DNA of 64,000 nucleotides from Burkholderia mayonis (lineage in GTDB: Bacteria > Pseudomonadota > Gammaproteobacteria > Burkholderiales > Burkholderiaceae): NCBI RefSeq assembly GCF_001523745.2, contig NZ_CP013387.1, forward strand, positions 1,054,001 through 1,118,000. The letters are read 5' to 3'. Shown in pieces: positions 10,631 to 20,598 of this stretch (position 1 is its first letter; every line of letters starts with the position of its first letter). A program made the translations under genes and the position numbers. The notes under the pieces are model-generated. The model ran no database searches, was not told the origin of the DNA, and saw only the letters and a program-made list of their open reading frames with translations.

Positions 10631-12943
10631 TCACTGTCGCGGATTCGCCGCCGTCTTCGCAAACGCGCCGCGCACCTCGAAGCCGATCGCATCCGCGACG
10701 TTGCCGCGCGCGTCGACGAGCTCGAGCCGGTGCGGTCCCGGCCACGGCATCCACGCCATCCGGTCGCCGTGTCCGATCACTTTGCCGTCGAGCCGCCACG
10801 AGAATCGCGCCGCGCGTCCCGCAACGCGCTCGAACCAGATGCGCTGATGCTTCGGCGGAATGTCCGGGTCGATCGCGAAGATCGTTCCGTCGGTCGGCGC
10901 GCCGATCGTGAGCGGCGCGCGCGGCCCGTCCTTGCCGGGCGTCACGGACGCGGCGAGCCGCACCGTATCGAGCGCGGTGCCGGCGAGAAACCACTCGCTG
11001 CGCGCGGGCTCGACATCGCGGTCGAACGCGATGCGCCGCTGCTCGACGCCCGCGGGCGGACGTGGTGCGCGGCTCGCGAGATTGCGGTGCAGGTAGCCGA
11101 CGATCGCGGCCCATACGGGCGCCGCGCCCGTCACGCCCGACACGTCCCACATCGGCGAGCCATCCGCGTTGCCGACCCACACGCCGACCGTGTAGCGCGA
11201 CGTGTAGCCGACAGCCCAGTTGTCGCGCATGTCCTTGCTGGTGCCGGTCTTGACGGCCGAGAAGAAGCGTGTCGCGAGCGGGCTGTCGAAGCCGAACGTG
11301 CGCACGCGGGCGTTGTTGTCGGCGAGGATGTCGGTGACGATGTAGCTCGCCGCCTCGCTGAACACGCGCGTGCCGGTGGCGGCGCGGGCGGGCGGCGCCG
11401 CCGGCTTGGAAGCAGTCGCCGCGGATACGGTCGACTTGGAAACCGCCGCCACGGAAACCGCCGCTGGCGCGGGCACATCGACGGTCGCGCGCGCGACGCC
11501 GCCGTTCGCGAGCGCGCGATATGCGTCGGCGAGCGACAGCAGCGTGACGTCGGCGCTGCCGAGCGCGAGGCTGAAGCCGTAGTAATCGCCCTCCTCGGCG
11601 AGCGGCAGCCCGAGCGCGGTGAGCGTGCGGGCGAAGCGGTGCGGCGTCACGAGCACGAGCGTGCGCACGGCCGGCACGTTGAGCGAGCCGCCGAGCGCGG
11701 TGCGCACGCTGACCCAGCCCTTGAAGTGCTTGTCGTAGTTCTGCGGGATGTACAGGCCGCCGCCGGTGGCGAGGTCGATCGGCGCGTCGTCGAGCAGCGA
11801 CGCGGCGGTCAGCCGCTTCTCGTCGATCGCCTGCGCGTAGAGGAACGGCTTGAGCGTCGAGCCGGCCTGGCGCGGCGCGAGCACCGCGTCGACGTCGCGC
11901 GCGCTCGACAGCGCGCCGGACGAGCCGACCCACGCGCGAATCTCGCCGCTTGCGTTGTCGATCACGACGACCGCGCCGTCCTGCACGTTGCGTCGATGGG
12001 CGGGCGCGTCGAGCTCGGCCAGCGCGCGCGTGAGCGTGTCGCGCGCGAAACGCTGCAGCGGGGCGTCGAGCGTCGAACGGACGCGTGCGCCCGCACCCGG
12101 CTTGACTTCGGCGGCGACGCGCCGCGCGAAATGCGGCGCGAGCGCGTCGTCGTCGCGCGCGGCGTTCGACGGGCCCGAAGTCACGAACCGCACGTATCCG
12201 TCGAGCGGCGCGCACGGCTGCGCGGCGCGCATGTCGCGCAGAATCCGGCATGCGCGCTCGGCGACCTTGGCGGCGGATGCGTTGGGCGCGCGCACGAGCG
12301 CGGCCGCGACCGCCGACTCGCGGACGTCGAGCCCGGACGGCGCCTTGCCGAAGAGCGCATGCGACATCGCGTCGAGCCCGACGGTCTCGCCGCGGAACGG
12401 CACGAGGTTCAGGTATGCCTCGAGGATCTGGTCTTTGCGCCAGCTGCGTTCGAGCCGCAGCGCGTTCATCGCCTGCACGGCCTTCTGCGGCAGCGAGCGC
12501 TGGCCCGAGCGGCGCGGCGCGTCGCTCAGGAGGCCGGCGAGTTGCATCGTCACCGTCGATGCGCCGCGGGTGCGCTCGTTCCACAGGTTGCCCCACGCGG
12601 CGCCCGCGATGCCGCGCCAGTCGACGCCGCTATGCGCGTAGAAGCGCTTGTCCTCGGACACGACGATCGCTTCGCGAAACGCGGGCGATACGTCGGCGAG
12701 CGCGATCCAGTCGCCGCGCTGCTCGGCGAGGTCGACGCGCGTGCGCGCGAGCGGCGTGCCGTCGCGCGCGAGCAGCACCCAGTCGGAACTGAGCCAGTCG
12801 CGCCGCACGTCGTCGTAGCTCGGCAGCGCGTGCGCGACGAGCGGCGCCGCGAGGATCGCCGCGACGAGCGCGCGGCGCGCGGCGGGCAGCACGCGCGGTC
12901 GCGGCGCGGGTCGCGAAGCGGACGGCGCTGCGAACCCGTTCAT
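10631..12943 (-). CDS. pbpC: Penicillin-binding protein 1C
   Basis: PBP1C, ~770 residues: periplasmic bifunctional peptidoglycan enzyme. Residues ~50-220 are the GT51 glycosyltransferase (EDKRFYAHSGVDW, GASTVTMQLA). Residues ~290-560 are the transpeptidase with active serine ~362 in GSTLKPF and the KTGTS box. The C-terminus is a BiPBP_C domain (~680-770). An N-terminal signal anchor lies around residues 18-35. The ATG at 12943, preceded by GAGCGGG, was preferred over an ATG at 12967 inside yfhM. Residues ~470-500 are an Ala/Val/Ser-rich insertion. Downstream of and coupled with yfhM, the same pairing as in E. coli. Confidence 0.93.
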   Translation of the reverse strand: MNGFAAPSASRPAPRPRVLPAARRALVAAILAAPLVAHALPSYDDVRRDWLSSDWVLLARDGTPLARTRVDLAEQRGDWIALADVSPAFREAIVVSEDKRFYAHSGVDWRGIAGAAWGNLWNERTRGASTVTMQLAGLLSDAPRRSGQRSLPQKAVQAMNALRLERSWRKDQILEAYLNLVPFRGETVGLDAMSHALFGKAPSGLDVRESAVAAALVRAPNASAAKVAERACRILRDMRAAQPCAPLDGYVRFVTSGPSNAARDDDALAPHFARRVAAEVKPGAGARVRSTLDAPLQRFARDTLTRALAELDAPAHRRNVQDGAVVVIDNASGEIRAWVGSSGALSSARDVDAVLAPRQAGSTLKPFLYAQAIDEKRLTAASLLDDAPIDLATGGGLYIPQNYDKHFKGWVSVRTALGGSLNVPAVRTLVLVTPHRFARTLTALGLPLAEEGDYYGFSLALGSADVTLLSLADAYRALANGGVARATVDVPAPAAVSVAAVSKSTVSAATASKPAAPPARAATGTRVFSEAASYIVTDILADNNARVRTFGFDSPLATRFFSAVKTGTSKDMRDNWAVGYTSRYTVGVWVGNADGSPMWDVSGVTGAAPVWAAIVGYLHRNLASRAPRPPAGVEQRRIAFDRDVEPARSEWFLAGTALDTVRLAASVTPGKDGPRAPLTIGAPTDGTIFAIDPDIPPKHQRIWFERVAGRAARFSWRLDGKVIGHGDRMAWMPWPGPHRLELVDARGNVADAIGFEVRGAFAKTAANPRQ

Positions 12944-12950
12944 CGCCCGC

Positions 12951-15900
12951 TCACGGCTTGCCCGCATCGGCCGGCTTGACCGTGACCGGCGGATTCGGCC
13001 ACAGCCCGTATACGGACGGCGCGTACAGCGCTTCGACGCGCGTCGGCGGCAGCCCGAACGTGCCGACGTTGTTCAGGCGCACCGTGTACTCGACCGTGAA
13101 TTTGCCCTTCGGCAGGTAGTCGTAGTACGCGCGATAGCCGTCGAAGTCGCGCTCGACGAATGCGGGCCATGCGGCGTCGGGCGACTTCTCGCCTTGCGTC
13201 GCGGCTTCGGAATCGCGGCCGAGGCCGGAGCCGAGGATCGTCGCGCCGGACGGGATCGGATCGTTGACGACGACCCACGTCATGTCGCTTTGCGCATCGA
13301 TGTCGATGCGCACGCGCAGCACGTCGCCGCGCGTGAGCGCGCCCTTGACCGCGGGCGACACCGGCGTGACGGTCTTCGCGATCCGGTAGCCGGCGGCGAA
13401 CGGCGCGCGCAGCGGCGCCGCGGCGAGGCTCTCGATCGTCGCCCATGGCCGGCCGCTGCCTTCCTGCACGACGGAGAGCGTGCCCGGCGCGCGTGCGGCG
13501 CGCGGCCACGGCAGCATCACGCTGCGCACGGCGGCGGACCGCGTCGCGGCGGTCGATATCGCGGTCGTCGATGCTGCCGCGGTCGATATCGCGGCGGTCG
13601 ACGCCGCGACGGCCGTTGCCGGGGCAGCCGTTGCCGCGCCCGCCGCGGCTGCCGGCTGCGACCACGCGATCGAGCGCGCGTCGGCGCCGAGCGTCACCTT
13701 CGTCGTGCCGGTCACGGGCGCGCGCTCGTAGGCGCGCGAGAAGCGCTCGACCGCAAGCAGGCCGAGCGCGTTCGCGGTCGTCGTCTGCCATGCGCCGTTG
13801 CGTTGCAGCGCGAGCAAGCCGGCCGTCACGCGCGGCATCTCGTCCTGCCAGCCCGCGTCGCCCGCGAACTCGAGTGCGAGCCGCGCGGCGTTGGTCTCGT
13901 TGCTCGTCATCAGCCACCACAGATCGTCGTCGCGCGCAGTCGAGAACACGAGCTGCGTGCCCTGGTACGTGAGCCGCGCACGCAGGATCTGTTCGGCCTG
14001 CGCGCGCCTCTCGTCGCGTTGCGGGATGTCCTTCACGCGCGAGAGGATCGCGTGATAGTCGATGACGGCCGACGTCGGCCACTGATTCGGCGCGATCTCG
14101 ATCGAGCCGAGCATCCGGCCTTGCGCGGCGCCGTAGCGCGACAGCGCCTCGATCGCCGCGAGCTTGCGCAGGTCGCGGTCCTGGCGCGGCGCCCATGTGT
14201 CGCGTTCGATCCGGCCTTCGACGAAGCGCGCGAGTCCGGATTCGAGCTGCGTGCGCACGTCCTCCGGCAGCGCGAAGCGCGAATCGAGGCGGCCCGCCTC
14301 GTCGGCGAGGACGAGCAGGTACGCGGACAGCGGCGGGCTGCCTTGATGCGCATCGTCGGACGACGGCGGGAAGTAGCTCGCGAGTCCGTCGCGATCGAGG
14401 TAGACCGGCATCCGCGCGGTCAGCGCCTGCCATTGCGCCGGATCGCGCAGGCCGATCGCGCGCGACGCCTGCTGTTCGAGACAGCGGTACGGATAGCGCT
14501 CGAACCAGCGCTGCACGCCCGGCAGGCCGTCGGCGAGCTTCGACTGCAGCGACACGGCGATGCCGCCGCGCGGCGCGCCCTGCGCGTTGGCCGCCGCGCC
14601 GGCGGGCGGCGCGACGGGCAGGGTCAGCGTGCCGTCGACTTGCGCGAGCGTCGCCTGCTGGACCGTCACGGGCAGCGCGGGCACGACCTTCTGCGTGACC
14701 GCGAGCGCATCGGCCGCGCGCTTGCCGCCTTGCTCGGCCGCTTCGATGCGCCAGCTCAACGCGCCCGCCGCGTCGATCGCCTGCTCCGGCACGGTGACGG
14801 TCCACGCGATTTCCCGCGCGGCATCGGGCGCGAGCGAGACGGTCTGCGGCGCGACGTCGACGCCCGGCACGCGCGGCGTCACGACGACGTCCATCTTGCG
14901 ATCCGTCGCATTGCGCACCGTGACCTGCGCGCGGAACGCATCGCCTTCGCGGACGAGCGGCGGCAGGCCGGAGATCAGCTGCAGGTCCTGCGCGCTGCGG
15001 ATCGTCGCGCTGCCGGTGCCGAAGCGGTCGGCGCCCGTCGCCGCGATCGCGACGATCCGAAAGCGCGTCAGCGCATCGTTGAGCGGCACGTCGACGGTCG
15101 CGCTGCCGTTCGCGTCGAGCGCGACGCGCGGGTTCCACAGCAGCAGCGTGTCGAACAGCTCGCGCGTCGGCGCCATTCCGCCGCCGCCGCCCGCCGGCAC
15201 CGCCTTGCGGCCGAAGTGGCGGCGGCCGACGATCTCCATTTGCGCGGTCGCGGTCTCGACGCCGTAGGCGCGACGCTGCAGCATTGCGTCGAGCAGATCC
15301 CAGCTCCGGTTCGGCATCAGTTCGAGCAGCGCTTCGTCGACCGCGGCGAGCGCGATCTGCGTGCCGGCCGGGGCGGGCCGTCCGTCCGGCTGCGTGACCT
15401 TCACGCGCACGTGCGCGTGGCCGCGCACCGGGTAGCGGGCCGCGTCGGTCGTCACAGCGACGCCGAGCTTGTGCGCGCCCGTGCCGACCTTGATCTCGCC
15501 GAGACCGTAGCGGAACGCCGGCTTCGACAGGTCGACGAGCGCGGTCGGCGCTTCGTAGCGGCGTCCTTCGCGCCAGAACGCGCGCGCCCATTCGAGCGGC
15601 GCCTTCCAGCCCCACGTGAAGAACGAGTACCACGGCACCTCGCGCAGCCGGCCGCGCAGTGCGAGCACCGACACGTAGACGTTCGGCCCCCACGTGTCGC
15701 CGACCTTGAGATCGACGGCCGGATTCTTGCCGTTCAGCTCGACGACGCGCGTCTCCATCACGCCGCCGCGCTCGACGGCGACGAGCGCGGTCGCGTAACG
15801 GAACGGCATCCGCACCTGGAAGCGGGCCGTTTCGCCCGGCTCATAGGCGGTCTTTTCCGGAATGACGTCGATCCGATCGGTGTTGTCGCCGCCGAACCAG

Positions 15901-18900
15901 AGCTCGTCGTCGCGCGTGACCCACACGGACGTCGATGCATTCGATGTGCGGCCGCCGCCATCCTTCGCGACGGCGATCAACTGCACGTTGCCGGCCTGCG
16001 CGAGCGTTGCGTCGCACGACAGGCGGCCTTGCGCGTCGGTCTTGCCGGAGCACAGCACGCCGAGGTCGTGCGTATCGTGCTTGTTGTCGTACGCATAGAA
16101 GCCGCCGACCATCCGCTTGCGCGACGACGTCGTCACGCGCGCGACACCCTTGATCTCGACCGCCGCCGACGCGCGCGGCTTGCCCTGCAGATCGACGACG
16201 AGCGCCTGCACCGGCACGCGCTGGCCGACCGACACCCAGTGGCCCGCCTTGATGCCCGCGACGACCGCGGCCGGCCACAGCATCGCGTCGCCGCGAATGG
16301 TCTGGACCTCGCCGTTCGGATCGGCGAACGTCGCTTCGAGCGCGATGCGCTTCGGCGCGTCGACGGCGGGCAGGCCCTTCAGCGTCAGCGAGCCGGAGCC
16401 CGTGCGATCGAGCGTCAGCGGGATCTTGTCGGCGATCAGCTTCGCCGCGTCGGGATCGTTGCCGCGCGACGCGCTGTCGTCGTCCTGCATGTCGTCGTCG
16501 ACCATGCCGCCGTCGGTCTCGGGGCGGTACGGCGTGAAGCTGAAATCGGCGTACTGCTCGGTGAACGGCGGCGCGGCGCTTTGCAGTAACGCCGACACCT
16601 GCACTGGCAGGTTCGACGCGCCGCCGCCCGACACGTAGTCGATCTGCACCGCGAGCGGCGCTTCCTCCGCGCCGACGAGCGGGCTCGTCTTCGCGTCGCG
16701 CGCGCCGATCGAGCCTTTGAAGACGGGCAGCCGGAACGCCTCGACGCGGAAGCTGCCGCCGTAGTAGCTGGCGCTCGGTGCGTCCTCGTCGCCGTCTTCG
16801 AGCTCGACGCTGTATTCGCCGAGCTTCGCGGCGGCGGGCAGCGTGAAGCGCGTGTCCGCGCTGTGATCGGCGGCCCACGCGAGCGGCACGCGATACGTCT
16901 GGCCGCTGCCGAGATGGCGGATCGTCGCGCGCGCCGGGTAGTGCGCGGGGAACGCGAGACCCTGCAGCGTCTCCTCGCGCACGAAGTGCTTCATCGATAC
17001 CGTCTCGCCCGCGCGCACCAGCGTGCGGTCGAACACGGTGTGCGCGCGCACGGTCGGCGTGCGGCTCGTGTCGGTCGGCACGTTGAAGCGCCACGACTCG
17101 ATGCCGCGATTCCAGCTCGAACGCACGAATGCCATGTCGGGGCCGGTCTTCGGATCGTCGACGCGGGCCGACACGAAGTAGTCGCCGTCGCCCTTCGAAT
17201 AGTCGCATTCGCGCTTCGGCTCGAACGGCGTGTCGATCGCGAGCAGCCCGTGCGCGTCGGTCCTGCCGGCGGCGATCGCGTCGCCGTTGCAGTCGGACAC
17301 GCGCACCTGCGCGTTAGGCACGGGCTTGCCCCTGTCGAGCGTCGTCACCCATACGACGCTGTTCTCGCGCCCCTGCTTCAGGTGCACGCCGAGATTGGTG
17401 ACGAGCACGGCGGTGCGCACGTACATCTTCGACGGCTTCGCGAGCAGCGAGCGGCCGAGCGCCGGCGACGCGAGCTCGAGCACGTAGAAGCCGGGCTTGT
17501 CGATCGGCACGCCGACGACCTCGAACGGACGCAGCGCTTTCGGGTCGGCCTTCGGCAGCGTCAGCGTCTGAACGCCGGGCTCGCCCGCGAGCAGCGACAG
17601 CGAGCGAATGTCGATCTGCCGATGCTGCGGTTTCGGCTGCCGCTCGCCTGCCGCGAGCGGCACGTAGACGGGATGCTGATCGCGCGCGAGCAGGCCGGGG
17701 CGAAGCTTGTCGATTGATTCGACGGTCATCGCGCGGCCGTCGAAGCGATCGACGAGCCGCATCCACGCGCGGATCGCCGCGTCGTTCTCGACCTTCAGGT
17801 TCGCGAACTGCGCGCCGCCCGTATTGAGGCCCGCGACGTGCAGATCGGCCTCGACGTTGCGCAGCGTGACGGGTATGAGCGCGGGCGCACCCGGTTCGGC
17901 GAAGCGCTCGACAATGCCGAACGTGCCCGACGAGAATTTCGCGAGCGGCGGCATCGGCGCAGTGCGCGTCGCGAGCGGGAACAGGTCGGCGTTGGACAGC
18001 GTGCGCCCGGTGACGTCGCGCAGGCCGGACGGCAGATCGAGCGTCAACGCGGCCTGAGCGGGCAGCGGCGCGGCGAACTGGACGTTCGTGACTTCCTCCG
18101 AGCGGTCGTCGGGCTTGAAGAACGGCTCGATTGCGCCGTCCGGGCCGCGCAGCCGGATCTTTTCGGCGGACTGACGCGCGATCGGCGCGTTGAACGACAG
18201 GGTCAGCGGGCGCAGCGGCGTACAAGGCGCCTTCGCGTTCTCGCGTTCGCACGAGAAGCTCGCGGCGAACGGCGCGCGAACGGTGTAGTCGAAGCGCCGT
18301 TCGGTGTCGTTCGCGATGCCGCTCGGGCTCGCGACGCCCTTGCCGTAGACGAGCTGCATCTTCGCGCTCGCGGGCAGCGCCTGCGCGCACGACAGCGTCA
18401 GCACGCGCGCGGCGTCCTTTTTCCAGCGGAAATGATCGAGCAGCGCGGCGCGCGTCGATGCTTCGGCGAGCGTGACGGGAATGCGGTTGCCGATGCCGGC
18501 CGCCTCGCACCAGATGTTCGCGAGCGCCGAGCGTTCGTCGGCCGGGCCGTTCAGCTTGATGACGAAGACCTGCCGCTCCTCGATCTCGCGCGAGCCCGGC
18601 CGCACGGACACGGGAAACGGGCCGCCCGTCTCGAACGCGAAGCGGCGCGGGCCGGTCACGGCGTGGCCGGCGACCGAGCGAAGTGCGTCGTTGAGCGAGA
18701 CCGTGCAACGCACGCCGGGCGGCAGGTCGCTCTCGAAGTCGTAGACCCACGTCTTGTCGTCGAGCCAGTGTCCCTGGCCGCGGCCGGCCGCGGAATCGGT
18801 ACAGGCGACGCGCGCCGGGTCCGGCGCGGACGCCGAGCCGAACGCGACCATCGCTTCGTCGAACTTGACGACGGCCTGCCGCACTTCGGCGACGGTGCCT

Positions 18901-19043
18901 TGCGGCGACACGCTCGTCGTGCGCGCCGCATCGGCCTGCAGCGACGGCGCGGCGACGGCGCCGAGCGTCGCGACCGCGCCGATGCGCCACAGCAGCCGGG
19001 CGGCCGTTCGGTTCGGTGTGTTGTGCTTGTCGTCGTGTTTCAT
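12951..19043 (-). CDS. yfhM: Bacterial alpha-2-macroglobulin (YfhM-like)
   Basis: ~2,030-residue alpha-2-macroglobulin homologue, a periplasmic protease-trapping protein thought to defend the cell envelope together with PBP1C. The thioester motif CLEQ is present, with Cys at about residue 1521. MG domains and an A2M_N segment precede it, and the A2M receptor-like region ends the protein. A signal peptide covers residues 1-39 (cleavage near LQADA). Unlike the E. coli protein, no lipobox cysteine is visible, so it may be soluble in the periplasm. The ATG at 19043 is preferred to one 42 bp upstream because the signal peptide begins there. Residues near 1800-1850 hold a low-complexity Ala/Thr/Ser repeat. 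Confidence 0.93.
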   Translation of the reverse strand: MKHDDKHNTPNRTAARLLWRIGAVATLGAVAAPSLQADAARTTSVSPQGTVAEVRQAVVKFDEAMVAFGSASAPDPARVACTDSAAGRGQGHWLDDKTWVYDFESDLPPGVRCTVSLNDALRSVAGHAVTGPRRFAFETGGPFPVSVRPGSREIEERQVFVIKLNGPADERSALANIWCEAAGIGNRIPVTLAEASTRAALLDHFRWKKDAARVLTLSCAQALPASAKMQLVYGKGVASPSGIANDTERRFDYTVRAPFAASFSCERENAKAPCTPLRPLTLSFNAPIARQSAEKIRLRGPDGAIEPFFKPDDRSEEVTNVQFAAPLPAQAALTLDLPSGLRDVTGRTLSNADLFPLATRTAPMPPLAKFSSGTFGIVERFAEPGAPALIPVTLRNVEADLHVAGLNTGGAQFANLKVENDAAIRAWMRLVDRFDGRAMTVESIDKLRPGLLARDQHPVYVPLAAGERQPKPQHRQIDIRSLSLLAGEPGVQTLTLPKADPKALRPFEVVGVPIDKPGFYVLELASPALGRSLLAKPSKMYVRTAVLVTNLGVHLKQGRENSVVWVTTLDRGKPVPNAQVRVSDCNGDAIAAGRTDAHGLLAIDTPFEPKRECDYSKGDGDYFVSARVDDPKTGPDMAFVRSSWNRGIESWRFNVPTDTSRTPTVRAHTVFDRTLVRAGETVSMKHFVREETLQGLAFPAHYPARATIRHLGSGQTYRVPLAWAADHSADTRFTLPAAAKLGEYSVELEDGDEDAPSASYYGGSFRVEAFRLPVFKGSIGARDAKTSPLVGAEEAPLAVQIDYVSGGGASNLPVQVSALLQSAAPPFTEQYADFSFTPYRPETDGGMVDDDMQDDDSASRGNDPDAAKLIADKIPLTLDRTGSGSLTLKGLPAVDAPKRIALEATFADPNGEVQTIRGDAMLWPAAVVAGIKAGHWVSVGQRVPVQALVVDLQGKPRASAAVEIKGVARVTTSSRKRMVGGFYAYDNKHDTHDLGVLCSGKTDAQGRLSCDATLAQAGNVQLIAVAKDGGGRTSNASTSVWVTRDDELWFGGDNTDRIDVIPEKTAYEPGETARFQVRMPFRYATALVAVERGGVMETRVVELNGKNPAVDLKVGDTWGPNVYVSVLALRGRLREVPWYSFFTWGWKAPLEWARAFWREGRRYEAPTALVDLSKPAFRYGLGEIKVGTGAHKLGVAVTTDAARYPVRGHAHVRVKVTQPDGRPAPAGTQIALAAVDEALLELMPNRSWDLLDAMLQRRAYGVETATAQMEIVGRRHFGRKAVPAGGGGGMAPTRELFDTLLLWNPRVALDANGSATVDVPLNDALTRFRIVAIAATGADRFGTGSATIRSAQDLQLISGLPPLVREGDAFRAQVTVRNATDRKMDVVVTPRVPGVDVAPQTVSLAPDAAREIAWTVTVPEQAIDAAGALSWRIEAAEQGGKRAADALAVTQKVVPALPVTVQQATLAQVDGTLTLPVAPPAGAAANAQGAPRGGIAVSLQSKLADGLPGVQRWFERYPYRCLEQQASRAIGLRDPAQWQALTARMPVYLDRDGLASYFPPSSDDAHQGSPPLSAYLLVLADEAGRLDSRFALPEDVRTQLESGLARFVEGRIERDTWAPRQDRDLRKLAAIEALSRYGAAQGRMLGSIEIAPNQWPTSAVIDYHAILSRVKDIPQRDERRAQAEQILRARLTYQGTQLVFSTARDDDLWWLMTSNETNAARLALEFAGDAGWQDEMPRVTAGLLALQRNGAWQTTTANALGLLAVERFSRAYERAPVTGTTKVTLGADARSIAWSQPAAAAGAATAAPATAVAASTAAISTAAASTTAISTAATRSAAVRSVMLPWPRAARAPGTLSVVQEGSGRPWATIESLAAAPLRAPFAAGYRIAKTVTPVSPAVKGALTRGDVLRVRIDIDAQSDMTWVVVNDPIPSGATILGSGLGRDSEAATQGEKSPDAAWPAFVERDFDGYRAYYDYLPKGKFTVEYTVRLNNVGTFGLPPTRVEALYAPSVYGLWPNPPVTVKPADAGKP
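13530..13640 (-). repeat. Imperfect Ala/Ser/Thr/Ile repeat in yfhM
   Basis: Repeated units related to gcggtcgatatcgcg on the + strand encode a low-complexity stretch of Ala, Ser, Thr and Ile between the A2M body and the C-terminal domain. It is in frame and probably a linker. Confidence 0.6.
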
Positions 19044-19610
19044 CGCTCGATTGCTCTCGGAGGGAAGCTTTCGGTTTGATCGCACGCGATTCTAACCGAC
19101 CGGTACGAGCGGAAATGGCCGGCGGTGAACGGCTCGGGGCTGCGGGAAGGCTCGCATGATCGAGCGCGCGGGACGATCGACGGGACGGGCGAGAGGCTCG
19201 CTGACGCAGCCGATGGACGATACGCTGAAGAAGTCGTCCGGCAGCCGATGCAAGCGAGGCAGTGCGCGGTGCATGAGGCGTTCGGGGATCGATCCATCGC
19301 GCTGGCGCGATCGCGCGCGGATGCCGAATCGCGATGCGCGGCGGCATCGCGTTCGACGAGGCGAGCGGGGCAGATCGATTCGTGCGACGTCGCGAGCGAG
19401 GTTGCGGCCGGCGACTGCATCGATCGATGGCCTGCCCGTTTCGATAAACGATAGATAAATCAATATCCAAGCGCCATTTCGATGCGCTTTTCTTCGAATT
19501 GCAACGGCGAAATATATGGACCGGCGCTTCTCTATTCGTATGAACATTCTAGCTTTCGAAGTGTAATAATCTATAGAATCGCCATCTTTCATTTAAATGA
19601 ACAAACAGAC
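19044..19610. other. Divergent intergenic region
   Basis: 567 bp between yfhM (-) and the acetyltransferase (+). The yfhM-proximal part is GC-rich and shows no gene. The last ~170 bp are AT-rich (cgatagataaatcaatatcc and onward), the likely promoter region of the acetyltransferase. No clear -35/-10 pair could be assigned. Confidence 0.6.
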
Positions 19611-20165
19611 ATGGCTGAATCGACCGTAGTCAGAATGGCCCATTCCGGGGATTATCCGAACATCCTGTCATTGCAGAACGCAAATCAGATCGTCAATCTC
19701 ACCGAGGCGGAGCGCAAAAATGGCTTCCTTTCTGCGGAAATTCCCGAGAAGAAGATCGACGCGATCGCGTCGGACATCGGCATTGTCGTCGCCTACGAAG
19801 AATCGGAGTTCGCAGGATTCTTCTGCATTTCCCGCCTCGATCCGTGGCGCGGCAATGCGATCATCGATGCGCTCGTCGCATCGTTCGAAAAGAGCGGCGA
19901 ATATACGCTGGAAGAATTATCCGATACCGTATGTCTATTCGGCCCGATGTGCTTGAGTCGGGTGGCGCGCGGAAATGGAATTCTCGAAAAGATGATCGGT
20001 TTCGCGATCGCTTCCGCCAAAACTCGCTTCAAGAACGCAATCAGCTTCATTGCCGTCGATAACGAGCGATCAGTCAATGCGGTCGCGAAGCTCGGATATC
20101 GGCCCGTTCACCGCTTCGTGTCCGGCGAGCGCGAATATCACGCGTTGGTCGCCGATCTCGGCTGA
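19611..20165 (+). CDS. GNAT family N-acetyltransferase
   Basis: 184-residue GNAT acetyltransferase that would transfer acetyl from acetyl-CoA to an unknown amine. The acetyl-CoA loop reads RVARGNGI (Q/R-x-x-G-x-G/A pattern, ~residues 122-129), followed by the helix LEKMIGFAIA and the AVDNERSVNAVAKLGY element typical of the fold's end (NxxSxxxxxKLGY). The ATG at 19611 gives a normal-length protein; upstream in-frame codons fall in the AT-rich leader. G+C is visibly lower than in neighbours, which hints at transfer. Substrate unknown. Confidence 0.75.
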   Translation: MAESTVVRMAHSGDYPNILSLQNANQIVNLTEAERKNGFLSAEIPEKKIDAIASDIGIVVAYEESEFAGFFCISRLDPWRGNAIIDALVASFEKSGEYTLEELSDTVCLFGPMCLSRVARGNGILEKMIGFAIASAKTRFKNAISFIAVDNERSVNAVAKLGYRPVHRFVSGEREYHALVADLG

Positions 20166-20598
20166 GGGCGAAGCACACGGCATGGCCGGCCGCCGAAGAC
20201 GCGCATCGCGTGCGCCGCTGGCCGCGCATCCGTCGATGCGCGGCGTGACGCGAGCCGTCGGCCGAGCGCATCGCGCACGATGTCGATCGCGCGCGGCGCC
20301 GTTTCCGTGCGATTCCATTCGGATTCCGCTCGTTTGCCGCGATCCGATCGCGCGTTCGCCGGCCCATCGCGAAGCGCGCACGCAAGGATCGCGCAAAACC
20401 GGACAGACGGCGCCGCGCGCACGGCAATCCGACAAGCGCCGCGGACGCTTCGTCACTCGATCGCATTATTGTGAAAGCCGAGTTTAAAGCGATAATAATT
20501 CAACAATATAAAATATATTGATAATTCGTCTGTTAAATTGACTTGTTAATCATCGGTGTTATATCTTTTGCGCTCCAAAATAACCGAGGGCAAGTCAA
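20166..20598 (+). other. AT-rich leader before the collagenase gene
   Basis: 433 bp. The first ~290 bp are GC-rich with no gene seen; the last ~140 bp are strongly AT-rich and carry the promoter listed separately. Confidence 0.6.
20538..20565 (+). promoter_or_regulatory. Sigma-70-like promoter of the collagenase gene
   Basis: TTGACT (20538-20543) and TATATC (20560-20565) with 16-bp spacing, about 35 bp before the start codon, in an AT-rich tract. Confidence 0.5.

Noticed and set aside
10601..12979. Long + strand open frame opposite pbpC
   Set aside because: Antisense shadow of a GC-rich gene: Arg/Ala/His-rich translation, no family motif, no ribosome site; pbpC has all catalytic motifs.
13194..16589. 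Long + strand open frame opposite yfhM
   Set aside because: Same reason: Arg/Asp-rich translation typical of antisense frames in high-GC DNA.
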